Source: CAWDVB01 sp963824105
Lineage (GTDB): Bacteria > Actinomycetota > Actinomycetes > Propionibacteriales > Nocardioidaceae
Reading direction: 5' to 3'
DNA length: 64,000 nucleotides
Assembly: GCA_963824105.1 (NCBI GenBank)
Contig: CAWGNN010000008.1
Span: 62,001 to 126,000, forward strand
The notes under the pieces were generated by a model that was given only the letters and a program-made list of their open reading frames with translations, was not told the DNA's origin and ran no database searches. Made by a program: the position numbers and the translations under genes. Shown piece after piece: positions 54,657 through 63,364 of this stretch (within the stretch, counting starts at the first letter, position 1; each line of letters opens with the position of its first letter).

Positions 54657-55235
54657 TCAGCTTGGAACGACCGACTTGCCGTGCGTGAACGCGGTTACGC
54701 CGGCGAGCGAGGCGTACCACGCTGCGAACGCGGTCGCGAGGCCGAGGTAGCCACCGATGTGGTGGATCGTCGTGCTGCCGCTACCGAAGTCGCCCCATGC
54801 CAGGACGAAGAACGTGATCGTCAGGAGGATGAACACGACGAAGACCGGCGTGCTGACCTTCGCTGCGCCGATGGTCATGTAGGCGGTGAAGATGCCCCAT
54901 GCGAGCAGGTACACAGCGACGGCACCGGAACCGGCCGGAAGCCCGCCTGCATCATGCTCGATGAGCCACCAGAACGAGATCCAGAAGGCGCCGTACGACG
55001 AGAACGCGGTTGCACCGAAGACGTTGCCCTTGGTGAACTCCCACATTCCGGCGAGGAGCTGAGCCAGACCGCCGTAGGCGAGAGCCAGGCCGAGAACGAC
55101 GCCCGTGCCGCCCGCGTCCAGAAGACCCGAGTTGAAGCAGCTCAGGACGAAGGTCGTCAGGGCGAAGCCGGCAAGACCCAGCGGAGCCGGGTTAGCGATA
55201 TGCGACCCCGGGGCGGGGGCTTGTGTTGCTGACAT
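54657..55235 (-). CDS. satP: Acetate uptake channel (GPR1/FUN34/YaaH family, SatP-like)
   Basis: 192 residues from ATG 55235 with GAGGGAGAG upstream. The family signature NPAPLGLAGFALTTFVLSCF is present at the N-terminus, six membrane helices follow, and the FGATAFSSYGAFWISFW stretch is typical. SatP-type proteins admit acetate and succinate with protons. The place between acs and the acetate-symporter operon fits use of acetate. Confidence 0.95.
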   Translation of the reverse strand: MSATQAPAPGSHIANPAPLGLAGFALTTFVLSCFNSGLLDAGGTGVVLGLALAYGGLAQLLAGMWEFTKGNVFGATAFSSYGAFWISFWWLIEHDAGGLPAGSGAVAVYLLAWGIFTAYMTIGAAKVSTPVFVVFILLTITFFVLAWGDFGSGSTTIHHIGGYLGLATAFAAWYASLAGVTAFTHGKSVVPS

Positions 55236-55426
55236 GAACTCTCCCTCATTGGTGAGTGATCGGACGTTTGACGCTAGGAGCAGATGTGACGAGCGCAACA
55301 GAGGGGCGGGACCAACGGTCTGTGAACGCGGCAACTGTTTCGGTGTGCGCCCCGTCACACTGCGACGAGCGGTCGTCCCAGGGCGACGAACGGCACCCGG
55401 ACCGATGAATCGGCCCCTCGACTCGA

Positions 55427-56941
55427 TCAGCGGCGGGTGCGTTCGGGATGGAATGTGCCCCGGTCCAGTGGGATCGCCTCCGGGGTGTGCAGTCTGACCA
55501 TGGTGCTGGCCAGGTGCGGAGGACGCGCTCGCCGGTCAGCCAAAGAGGCCAGCACCATCACGGTGAATGCCAGGGGGACCGTCACCAGGGCGGGCTGGGC
55601 CATCAGTGCCCCGGTCCACCCAGCGGGCGAGATGCCGACCATGGCCCCGGCGACGGCGAAGCCCGCGGAGCCGCCCCCGGCCACCATGCCGAGGACCGCT
55701 CCCCGCGCAGTCAGGCCACGCCACCAGATACCGAGGAGCAGCAGAGGGCAGAAGGTGGACGCGGCAACGGCGAAGGCCAGCTCAACGGCGTGCGCCACGG
55801 CCAGGCCGGCCGATACCGCGGTGAGCGCGAGGGCCCCGGAGACCACGACGACGCCGGCGATGCGGAACGCGGTCACCCCCTCCTGCCATCGGCTGATCAG
55901 GTCTTGGGAGACGACCCCGGCCACGGACACCACCAGGCCGGAGGACGTCGAGAGGAAGGCGGCGAATGCGCCGGCGCCCACGAGCGCGGAAAGGATCTCT
56001 CCTGTGGTGCCACCGAAGACTCGCTGCGGCAGCTCGAGCACCACCGAGTCGGCCTTCCCGGCCGACACGAGGTCAGGTACGTAGATGTGCCCAAGCACCC
56101 CGTACATGGTGGGGAGCAAGTAGAAGAGGCTCAGCAGAGCGAGGACGAGGAGCGTCGTGCGCCGGGCCGCCCGTCCGTCCGGGTTGGTGTAGAAGCGAAC
56201 GACTACGTGCGGCAGCCCCATTGTGCCGAGGAAGGTGGCGAGGATCAGCGAGTACGTCAGGTAGAGCGAGTGCGATCCGCTCATCGGCTCCACCCAGTCG
56301 GAGGTGCGCAGCGGGGCCGCCGGGGATCCGTGGAAGACCCAGAACCTAAGCAGCAGGACCAAGGGGAAGAGCAGGGCGAGGAGCTTGACCCAGTACTGGA
56401 ACGCCTGGGCGATCGTGATGCTGCGCATCCCGCCGACGACGACGTTCGCGAGCACGATGATCCCGACCAAGGCGCCCCCGACCCAGCGTGGAGCCCCGGC
56501 CAGGGCTCCGAGGGTCAGGCCCGCTCCCTGGAACTGCGGCACCAGGTAGAGCACGCCGATCACCACGACCAGTGTGCTGGCCGTGCGTCGAGCGAGAAGC
56601 GACTCGACCCGGAACTCCGCGAAGTCCGGCAGCGTGTAGGCGCCCGACCGGCGCAGGGGAGCGGCGACAAAAACCAGGAGGAGCAGGTAGCCCGCGGTCC
56701 ATCCCACCGGGTACCAGAGCATGTCCACCCCGTGCGCGAGCACCAGCCCGGCGATCCCGAGGAAGGAGGCCGCCGACAGGTACTCCCCACTGATCGCCGA
56801 GGCGTTGAGGCCGGGTCGGACGGCGCGGGACGCGACGTAGAAGTCACTCGTCGTCCGGGACCACCGCAGTCCGAGACCTCCGACGAAGAGGGTGGCCAGG
56901 GAGACGCTGAGAACAGCCGTGACGGCCACCCAGGAGCTCAT
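55427..56941 (-). CDS. actP: Sodium:solute symporter, cation/acetate symporter-like
   Basis: 504 residues, 13 membrane helices of the SSS family: FYVASRAVRPGLNASAISGEYLSAASFLGIAGL at the start, GLPHVVVRFYTNPDGRAARR in the middle, and FLSTSSGLVVSVAGVVSQDLI, which carries the Na+ site serines. These are the hallmarks of ActP/MctC-type monocarboxylate symporters. It is the last gene of a four-gene operon after the kinase, the regulator and a small subunit, joined by a 4-base overlap. Confidence 0.92.
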   Translation of the reverse strand: MSSWVAVTAVLSVSLATLFVGGLGLRWSRTTSDFYVASRAVRPGLNASAISGEYLSAASFLGIAGLVLAHGVDMLWYPVGWTAGYLLLLVFVAAPLRRSGAYTLPDFAEFRVESLLARRTASTLVVVIGVLYLVPQFQGAGLTLGALAGAPRWVGGALVGIIVLANVVVGGMRSITIAQAFQYWVKLLALLFPLVLLLRFWVFHGSPAAPLRTSDWVEPMSGSHSLYLTYSLILATFLGTMGLPHVVVRFYTNPDGRAARRTTLLVLALLSLFYLLPTMYGVLGHIYVPDLVSAGKADSVVLELPQRVFGGTTGEILSALVGAGAFAAFLSTSSGLVVSVAGVVSQDLISRWQEGVTAFRIAGVVVVSGALALTAVSAGLAVAHAVELAFAVAASTFCPLLLLGIWWRGLTARGAVLGMVAGGGSAGFAVAGAMVGISPAGWTGALMAQPALVTVPLAFTVMVLASLADRRARPPHLASTMVRLHTPEAIPLDRGTFHPERTRR

Positions 56942-57321
56942 CGGCGGCCCTGGGGACCGTGGACGAGATCGTCGAACGCCGCCTCGTTGCGTTCAGCGCG
57001 GCGGAGGTAGCCCCAAGCGAGCAGTAGCAGGATCGGATAGACCCCTGCTCCCAGCAGGATCCAGGCCACCGGAACGCCGAATACGGGGTAGTCGGCGACA
57101 CTGCGCAGCAGGAGGAAGATCAGAGGGAGGCTGCCGACGGTCAGGACCAGGATCGCCGCGGTTCCCAGCGCCAGCCTGAGCTGGCTTCGGACAAGAGTGC
57201 GCACGTAGAGCTCGCCGATCTCGGTCTGGGCGTTGATGTGCGAGGTGACCGACATCGGTCGTGAGCGCCCGCCGCGCGGCCCGGTCACCCGCTCCCGCGG
57301 GGGGTGCTCCTTGTCGTTCAT
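56938..57321 (-). CDS. Small membrane subunit of the symporter operon (DUF485-like)
   Basis: 127 residues. A charged N-terminal 45 residues precede two membrane helices (LALGTAAILVLTVGSLPLIFLLL; FGVPVAWILLGAGVYPILLLLAW), then RRAERNEAAFDDLVHGP. The order before an ActP-like gene and the RAERNEAAFDDL tail agree with the DUF485/YjcH-type subunit found with acetate permeases. Overlaps of 4 bases on both sides tie it to the operon. Confidence 0.82.
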   Translation of the reverse strand: MNDKEHPPRERVTGPRGGRSRPMSVTSHINAQTEIGELYVRTLVRSQLRLALGTAAILVLTVGSLPLIFLLLRSVADYPVFGVPVAWILLGAGVYPILLLLAWGYLRRAERNEAAFDDLVHGPQGRR

Positions 57322-58055
57322 GACTCCGCCTCGCTCGTCCCCTGGCGGCGCTTGCGCAACATCTCGCGAAGCATCGGCGACTGACGCCGGCTGGCTCGCA
57401 GTTCACGTCCGGCGACCACCACCGTGCAGTGCCCGTCGTCGACCCGGACCTCGTCGACCTGGGCCAGCGACACCAGAAGGGAGCGGTGGATGCGGATGAA
57501 GCCAGCGTCCGCCCAGCGCTCCTCGAGGGCACTCAGCGGGAGTCTCACCAGGTGGCTCCCGGTCGCGGTGTGCAGTCGCGCGTAGTCTCCCTGCGCCTCG
57601 ACGTAGGCGATCTCGGAACGATTCACGAACCGGGTGACCCCGCCCAGCGCCACGGGAATGGTGTCGTCGGTGGATGCTCCCGCGCCTCGTGCGGTCGTGA
57701 TCCTCCGTACGGCTTCGCGGAGACGCTCCTCTCGGACCGGCTTGAGCACGTAGTCCACGGCGTTGAGGTCGAACGCCTCCACGGCATGCTCCTCGTGAGC
57801 GGTGACGAAGACCGTGGCTGGGGCGTTGGCGAATCGCGAGATGATCGTCCCCAGCTCAACTCCGTTCAGTCCGGGCATCTTCACATCGAGGAACACGGCA
57901 TCGATCTCGAACTGTTGGAGCAGTTTCAGTGCATCGGTGGGTGAGTCGGTCGCGTGAACCTCAGTGACTCGATGGTCCCGGCGCAGGAGCCAGGCGAGCT
58001 CGTCGAGTGCGGGCGTCTCGTCGTCGACAACGAGGACTCGAAGGCCTTCGGTCAT
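57318..58055 (-). CDS. LytTR-family response regulator
   Basis: 245 residues. A receiver domain (VLVVDDETPALDELAWLL, phosphorylated Asp in AVFLDVKMPGLNGVEL, Lys in YVLKPVREERL) and a C-terminal LytTR DNA-binding domain (AYVEAQGDYARLHTATGSHLVRLPLSALEERW, RIHRSLLVSL). It belongs with the kinase encoded 4 bases upstream. Known LytTR systems such as BtsSR and YpdAB respond to pyruvate and control carboxylate transporters. Here the target is probably its own operon with the ActP-like gene. Confidence 0.93.
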   Translation of the reverse strand: MTEGLRVLVVDDETPALDELAWLLRRDHRVTEVHATDSPTDALKLLQQFEIDAVFLDVKMPGLNGVELGTIISRFANAPATVFVTAHEEHAVEAFDLNAVDYVLKPVREERLREAVRRITTARGAGASTDDTIPVALGGVTRFVNRSEIAYVEAQGDYARLHTATGSHLVRLPLSALEERWADAGFIRIHRSLLVSLAQVDEVRVDDGHCTVVVAGRELRASRRQSPMLREMLRKRRQGTSEAES

Positions 58056-59194
58056 GGCTGCACTCCCGGGGCGAACTTGGGGATGCGGACGGTGACCTTG
58101 GTGCCCGCCGCAGGAGCGGTCTCGACGACCAGCCCGAAGTCGTCGCCGAAGGTCGCGCGGAGGCGCTCATCAACGTTGCCGAGCCCGACCGAGTCGCTCG
58201 CGGGCTCCCCGGAGAGCACGTTGCGGATCTGCTCCGGCTCCACCCCGATCCCGTCGTCCTCGATCGTGATCACGCACTCCTGGCCCGCATCGCGGGCGAT
58301 CAGCTGGATGGTTCCGCCTTCAGGGCGGCCCTCCAGGCCATGTCGTACGGCGTTCTCCACCAGAGGCTGCAGACACAGGAAGGGGATCGGCACCGACAGC
58401 ACCTCGGGCGCGACCTGGAGCACCACCTGAAGTCGATCACCGAAACGAGCCTGCTCCAAGACGACGTAGCGCTCGATGGAGCGCAGCTCTTCAGCGAGGG
58501 TCGTTGAGGGCCCGTAGCGGCGGAATGAGTAGCGGGTGAAGTCGGCGAAGTCGAGGAGCAGCTCACGGGCGCGGTCGGGATCGGTCCGGGTGAACGACGC
58601 AATGGTGGTGAGTGAGTTATAGATGAAGTGCGGGCTGATCTGCGCGCGCAGCGCCCGCACCTCGGCCTCCATCAGTCGGCTACGGGACACGTCCAGCTCG
58701 GCGAGCTCCAGCTGCGATGAGACCCACGCGGCGACCTCCTCGGTGGCTCGCACCAGCCCCGCGTCCGTGAAGCCGGTGAAGGCCTGCAGCGTGCCGACGA
58801 CCTTCTCGTCGACGACGAGCGGGGCGACAGCTCCGGACCGAATGGGGCAGGCGGCCTTGGGACAGGGCAGGTCCTTCCTGCTCACGACGAACGTCGCGCC
58901 TTCCTCGACCGCTCGAGTCGCAAGAAGCGTGGTCTGGTCGGCGTGATGGTCCCCATAGCCGTCCCACGCGAGCGAGGCCACCGTGCTGGTGAGAGCCAGC
59001 GCGGGCGTGCCGAGCAGCGCCCGGAGGTACCCCGACGACTTCTGGGCGGAGGTCGCCGTCAGGCCGGCGCGCAGTGCGGGCGCGGCCTGCGACGCGGTGT
59101 GGAGCGTGCGGAAGGTGGCTCGGTCAGCCTCGCTACCGAGTGCCCTGTTGCGCGGCCACCACGACCACCGCGACCACCGGGACCAATCGCTCAT
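58052..59194 (-). CDS. LytS-type sensor histidine kinase with GAF-like domain, no membrane segment
   Basis: 380 residues from ATG 59194. Residues about 40-165 look like a GAF domain with Cys111 and Cys116 (CPKAAC) in an exposed loop. The His_kinase dimerisation motif has H189 in ISPHFIYNSLTTIASF, followed by LVENAVRHGL (N box), a DDGIGV and a GLGNVDERL segment for ATP. No membrane helix is seen, unlike LytS, BtsS or YpdA, so it senses something in the cytoplasm. It heads the operon with the regulator, the DUF485-like subunit and the symporter. Confidence 0.92.
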   Translation of the reverse strand: MSDWSRWSRWSWWPRNRALGSEADRATFRTLHTASQAAPALRAGLTATSAQKSSGYLRALLGTPALALTSTVASLAWDGYGDHHADQTTLLATRAVEEGATFVVSRKDLPCPKAACPIRSGAVAPLVVDEKVVGTLQAFTGFTDAGLVRATEEVAAWVSSQLELAELDVSRSRLMEAEVRALRAQISPHFIYNSLTTIASFTRTDPDRARELLLDFADFTRYSFRRYGPSTTLAEELRSIERYVVLEQARFGDRLQVVLQVAPEVLSVPIPFLCLQPLVENAVRHGLEGRPEGGTIQLIARDAGQECVITIEDDGIGVEPEQIRNVLSGEPASDSVGLGNVDERLRATFGDDFGLVVETAPAAGTKVTVRIPKFAPGVQP

Positions 59195-59317
59195 GGGCAG
59201 CACAGTATTGCCTCTGGACTGCCTTCGGACTGCCTTCGTCCCGTCTTTGGACCGTGCTCGAGGCGGGTTCGGCTCGACGGCCGGCGGCCCCGGCGACCGC
59301 CGGGGGCTGAGTGGAGG

Positions 59318-60262
59318 TCAGCGGAAGTCGATGAGGATGTGCCCGTCGTCGGTGTCCTGAACGCGGGGGCGTGAGAAGGGCGGTGCGCTCATCGCGACGG
59401 TGTCCTCACCCACGTCCCGCTCGGCGCTCTCGTCGGCCGGTGCGGGCAGCGGCCGCGGTGGCGGTGCCGCGACCACGGCGGCGCGGTAGCACTCGCAGAG
59501 ATAGGGCAGCAGCATGCCGTCCGGGCCCCGGCCGTACTCCTCGTAGAGCGCGTCGGCCTCGGCGAGCTTCTGCTCCTGGGCCTCGGCGGGCAGCACCGAG
59601 ACCGAAGACCGGGAGAGGACCAGATCGTGCAGGTCCGGACGACGCAGCGGCTGCCAGATCCGGAACGTCTCGGTCTCGATGGTGCCGAAGTACTCGCAAG
59701 CATCGAGTGCGTCCAAGGCGAGGGGGACCCGGTCCTGGCGACCGTCGATGATCCGGCTCAGCCGACGCACCCACGGGATCCGTTCGTCGCGCATGTTCCA
59801 CACCAGGGCCAAGGTTCCGCCGGGTCGCAGCACCCGAGCGATCTCGGGCAGGGCCGACTCATGGTCGAACCAGTGGAACGCCTGCGCGCTCACGACCACG
59901 TCCACGCTGGCGTCCGCGATGGGGAGCTCTTCGGCGCGGGCGAGCGCGACGCGGGCGCGCGGAGCCCGGGCGGGTATCCGCTTGGCCATCGCCGCGGACG
60001 GCTCGGTGGCGATCACGTTGTGTCCGAGGGCAGCCAACGGCTCGGTGAGCTTGCCGGTGCCAGCGCCCAGCTCCAGAACCCGGGCGCGACCCTCGCCGGT
60101 CAACCAGCGGGCGGCCTCGGGCGGATAGGACGGACGCCCTCGGTCGTAGATCTCAGCGACCTTTCCGAACGACAGTGCGGGGTCGGCCGTCGGGGCGCTC
60201 CCCGCCGCCGCGGGGGCGGTGAAGGCCGCGGTGTCGGTCTGCTGGGGGAAGGACGGGTCCAT
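59318..60262 (-). CDS. SAM-dependent class I methyltransferase
   Basis: 314 residues from ATG 60262. It has motif I VLELGAGTGKLTEPLAALG, motif II ATEPSAAMAKRIPAR, VVVSAQAFHWFDHESALPEI with post-I acidic residues, and VLRPGGTLALVWNMRD. The wording is that of the YcgJ/UbiE-like small-molecule methyltransferases, with a disordered N-terminus and a long Pro-rich C-terminal part. The substrate is unknown. It is divergent from the Rv3662c-like gene. Confidence 0.88.
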   Translation of the reverse strand: MDPSFPQQTDTAAFTAPAAAGSAPTADPALSFGKVAEIYDRGRPSYPPEAARWLTGEGRARVLELGAGTGKLTEPLAALGHNVIATEPSAAMAKRIPARAPRARVALARAEELPIADASVDVVVSAQAFHWFDHESALPEIARVLRPGGTLALVWNMRDERIPWVRRLSRIIDGRQDRVPLALDALDACEYFGTIETETFRIWQPLRRPDLHDLVLSRSSVSVLPAEAQEQKLAEADALYEEYGRGPDGMLLPYLCECYRAAVVAAPPPRPLPAPADESAERDVGEDTVAMSAPPFSRPRVQDTDDGHILIDFR

Positions 60263-60357
60263 CGATCGAGACGCTAGCAACCGGAAGCGGGTCGGTTTCG
60301 GAGGCGCACCGTCGCGCATCCGTCCTGCACCTGTCCTGGGCACTATCCTTGGCGACC

Positions 60358-61065
60358 GTGCCGACCGATCCGCTGAGCCAGTTGACCGCCCTTGAGGGGG
60401 TCGCGTCGGCGATGGCGGCGGCCCGCGACGGCATCGATGCGCTCCTGCGGGATCGGGGCCTGCGCCGTACGACACCGGAGATCACCACCGAGAGCCTGTT
60501 CCGCGGAGCCTTCGCCTCCGCCCGCCTGAGCGGCTCGACAGTCACCTTGGACCAGTTGCGGGCCGGGTCAATCGACGGACCGAGCACGTCGGCCTTGCGG
60601 GTGTCCACTGAGCTGATGTCGTTGGCGCCGCTGCTCTCGAGGACCCCGGCGCAGGCCTTCGCCCGACTGCATCTGTTGGCCGCGGGCACCGAGGAGGCTG
60701 GGAGGCCGACGGACGCCGAGCGCGCCCAGCGGCTCCGCTCCCTCGGAGAGGTGCTCACCGCGCCGTTGCAGGCACCTGCGCTGGTTGTTGCGGCAGTGGT
60801 GCATGCCGAGCTGGCGACCGTCCGGCCCTTCGGCTCGCTCGACTCGGTGGTGGCCCGCGCCGCTGAGCGGATGGTGCTGGTCGAACGTGGGGTCGACCCG
60901 ACCTCGTTGACCGTGCCTGAGGCAGCGCACCTGCGGCTTCAGGCGGAGTACGAGTCGAACCTGCGCGGGTACGCCGAGGGCGGACCCGACGGGGTCCGGT
61001 CGTGGCTGCTCTACGCGAGCGAGGCCTATGCGCTGGCCGCCGAACTCAGTCCGCTCAACGACTGA
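60358..61065 (+). CDS. Rv3662c-like protein of unknown function
   Basis: 235 residues from GTG 60358. A TATCCT box ends 8 bases before this start and no ribosome site exists, so the mRNA may be leaderless; a TTG at 60349 is the alternative. The chain has an SLFRGAFASARLSGSTVTLDQL block and VVAAVVHAELATVRPFGSLDSVVARAAERMVLVERG. The latter looks like the HxxFxxxNGRxxR region of Fic proteins, but the diagnostic Asn-Gly-Arg is replaced, so catalytic AMPylation is unlikely. It is placed as Rv3662c is in M. tuberculosis. Confidence 0.8.
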   Translation: MPTDPLSQLTALEGVASAMAAARDGIDALLRDRGLRRTTPEITTESLFRGAFASARLSGSTVTLDQLRAGSIDGPSTSALRVSTELMSLAPLLSRTPAQAFARLHLLAAGTEEAGRPTDAERAQRLRSLGEVLTAPLQAPALVVAAVVHAELATVRPFGSLDSVVARAAERMVLVERGVDPTSLTVPEAAHLRLQAEYESNLRGYAEGGPDGVRSWLLYASEAYALAAELSPLND

Positions 61066-61103
61066 GCTCAACCCTGGCGCCGACCGCACAGGGCGGGACA
61101 GGG

Positions 61104-61140
61104 CGAACGGCATCAGACCGTTTCCGGTTGATGCCGTTCG
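61104..61140. terminator. Strong bidirectional hairpin between convergent genes
   Basis: CGAACGGCATCA/TGATGCCGTTCG gives 12 perfect pairs, with an inner ACCG/CGGT stem closing a TTTC loop. It stands between two genes that end towards each other and is suited to stop both. The rest of the 294-base gap holds no credible gene. Confidence 0.65.
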
Positions 61141-61359
61141 CAGACACACGGAGCCGAGTTACCAGGCGTGCACCGTTATCTGTCGCCCCGGGGTGCACCC
61201 GAGGCCAACGCCCTGATGAGAAGGGAGGTCGCCGCGTGGGTGCCCGGTCCGTGTGCTGACTGTGGAGTTGTTCTTCACCACAGTTCTATCCCTCGGCACC
61301 ATCGGCGGGCAAGGGGCCTTGGACTCTGTTGCCGGGGCGCGGCGAGGTCTCCCCGAGGT

Positions 61360-62187
61360 CTACCCGAGCTTCTGGCGTGCTCGGTGCTTGACGGCGAAGT
61401 ACCCCGCTGCCGCGGCGGTCGCTGCCGCACCTGTGGCGACCGCCGCCCACGTCTGCTTGCTCGGGTTGAGCGGCACGTTGGAGCGCAGTGCGATCGGCTT
61501 CTCGAACGTCAGGATCTCCCAGCCGCGTTCCTCGGCTGCCTTCCGCAAGTCCTTGTCCGGGTTGACGACGTAGGGGTGTCCAACCGCCTCCAACATCGCC
61601 AGGTCGGTGATCGAGTCGCTGTAGGCGTAGGAGATCGAGAGGTCGTATCCGAGCTCCTCGGCGAGCTTGCGCATCGCTTCGGCCTTGTTGTCGCCGTACA
61701 GATAGTTCTCGATCTCGCCGGTGTAGCGACCGTGCTCCACCACCATCGACGTTGCCAGCACGGTGTCCACACCCAGCAGGTCGCCGATCGGCTCCACGAT
61801 CTCCTGGCCTGAGGCAGAGACGATGATGACGTCGCGGCCGGCCATGTGGTGATCGCTCATCAGTCGCACGGCCTCGTCGTAGACGGCCGGCACGATCACG
61901 TTGTGCAGGGCCTCCGCGACGATCTCTCGCACACTGTCGACCGGCCAGCCGCGGACCATCGAGGTGAGGAAGCTGCGCATCCGCTCCATCTGGTCGGCGT
62001 CGGCTCCACTGGAGACGAAGACGAACTGGGCATACGCCCCGCGCAGAACCGCTCGACGGGTCATCAAGCCCCCCCGGAAGAACGGTCTGCTGAACGCGAG
62101 TGTGCTCGAGGTGGCGATGATGGTCTTGTCCAGGTCGAAGAAGGCAGCAGGACGTCCAGCGCGCTTCGGGGACCGCTTCGTTGCCAC
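61360..62187 (-). CDS. HAD-IB phosphatase (Rv3661-like)
   Basis: 275 residues from GTG 62187, with GGAGGAG 5-11 bases upstream; the frame runs open further 5' without family sequence. HAD motifs: AFFDLDKTIIATS (I), VIIVSASGQEIVEP (II), Lys in GDNKAEAMRKLAEELG (III) and SYAYSDSITDLAMLEAVG (IV). The C-terminus has a hydrophobic helix TWAAVATGAAATAAAAGYFA, which may anchor it. It is a SerB-related phosphatase. The neighbour on the other side is ssd, as in M. tuberculosis. Confidence 0.93.
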   Translation of the reverse strand: MATKRSPKRAGRPAAFFDLDKTIIATSSTLAFSRPFFRGGLMTRRAVLRGAYAQFVFVSSGADADQMERMRSFLTSMVRGWPVDSVREIVAEALHNVIVPAVYDEAVRLMSDHHMAGRDVIIVSASGQEIVEPIGDLLGVDTVLATSMVVEHGRYTGEIENYLYGDNKAEAMRKLAEELGYDLSISYAYSDSITDLAMLEAVGHPYVVNPDKDLRKAAEERGWEILTFEKPIALRSNVPLNPSKQTWAAVATGAAATAAAAGYFAVKHRARQKLG

Positions 62188-62308
62188 TGCTTCTCCTCCT
62201 CGCACCGATCCTGCCAGTAATCGTCCCCAGGCGTCAGGTCGGTAACCGTATTCACAACCTGACGATGCCATCGGGCAGGTGCGGGGTGTGTGCGGGGAGC
62301 CTGCCGAC

Positions 62309-63364
62309 ATGCCTGTTGACCCCTCGCCGACCACTCTTCTTGCCAGCCATGACGACCGCCTCGTCGACGTCGTCCTCCGCCTCGCGGCGGCGGCCGGTGT
62401 TGACGTCGAGCGGACGTCCGACCCGGGTGCCGCTGTCGTTCGATGGGGTTCTCCGGGGTCGGTCATCGTTGGAGCCGACGCGCTCGCTGAGATCGCTCGT
62501 CTGCGACCACACCGCAGGGCCGGCGTGATCGTGGCGGTCCCCGGGCCCGCCGACGAGGCCGTGTTGCGCGAGGCCTTGGCTATTGGGGCCGATCATGTTG
62601 CCGAGCTGCCTGCGGCTGAGCCGTGGCTGCTGGACCGGTTGACCGAGGCTGCAGATGTCGGGACCGACGCCGGACACGTCTGGGGATTCGTGGGCGCTTC
62701 CGGTGGCGTCGGGACCAGCTCCCTGGCCGCGGCTGTGGCCGTCGTCATGGCCGGGGCGGGACCGACCGCGTTGCTCGACCTCGACCCGGTAGGCGCCGGG
62801 GTGGAAGGGGTGCTCGGCTCGGAGGTGGAGGAAGGCATCCGCTGGTCCGACCTCCATGCGGCCCCTGGCCGGCTAACCGCATCCGCCCTCCGTGACGCCT
62901 TGCCGCGCACGAGCGGCCCGGCGGTCCTGGGGTTCGGGTCTCGCCCCGATGCCGTCGACCCGGGGGTGGCGCGTGAGGTGCTCACGGCAGCACGTCGTGG
63001 CCATGACGTGGTGGTCGTTGACCTTCCGCGCTGGGGCGATGACGCTGCTACTTCGGTGCTTGCGACCTGCGACCGGGTCGTCGTGGTCTGCGCGGCGCAT
63101 GTCCGAGGGGTCCGCGGCGCCCGCCGGATCCTGGAGCGACTGCCTTCACGGGACGCGGTCGAGCTTGTCGTTCGGACGACCTCTCGGTCCGCGGACGCGA
63201 ACGATGTCGCAGCCGCGCTGGGGGTCCAACAACACGTGGTCCTGGGGGAGGACCGGGGTTTGGAGGAGCGTCTCGATCTGGGGCTGGGGCCTTGCCATCG
63301 GCGACGGTCCCCGATGACGCGTGCAGCCGAGGCGTTGGCGCGTCGACTGGCGGGAGCGTCATGA
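62309..63364 (+). CDS. ssd: Septum-site-determining protein Ssd/TadZ-like ATPase
   Basis: 351 residues. ATG 62309 is preferred because GGGGAG lies about 10 bases upstream; GTG 62279 is possible. The first 110 residues resemble a degenerate receiver domain. Then comes a MinD/ParA-like ATPase with a deviant P-loop GASGGVGTSSLAAAVAV, which has Thr-Ser in place of the Lys-Thr, and a Walker B-like VVVVDLPRWGDDA. Ssd (Rv3660c) affects septum formation, while TadZ proteins place the Flp pilus machine; the tadA gene that follows supports the second role. Confidence 0.9.
   Translation: MPVDPSPTTLLASHDDRLVDVVLRLAAAAGVDVERTSDPGAAVVRWGSPGSVIVGADALAEIARLRPHRRAGVIVAVPGPADEAVLREALAIGADHVAELPAAEPWLLDRLTEAADVGTDAGHVWGFVGASGGVGTSSLAAAVAVVMAGAGPTALLDLDPVGAGVEGVLGSEVEEGIRWSDLHAAPGRLTASALRDALPRTSGPAVLGFGSRPDAVDPGVAREVLTAARRGHDVVVVDLPRWGDDAATSVLATCDRVVVVCAAHVRGVRGARRILERLPSRDAVELVVRTTSRSADANDVAAALGVQQHVVLGEDRGLEERLDLGLGPCHRRRSPMTRAAEALARRLAGAS

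Noticed and set aside
55448..57010. 520-codon + frame opposite the ActP-like symporter
   Set aside because: Antisense of membrane helices gives this charged, Gly/Arg/Glu-rich frame; no start signal or family.
60358..61065. Fic AMP-transferase
   Set aside because: The region resembles a Fic helix, but the HPFxxGNGR motif is not present, so the catalytic assignment is not supported.
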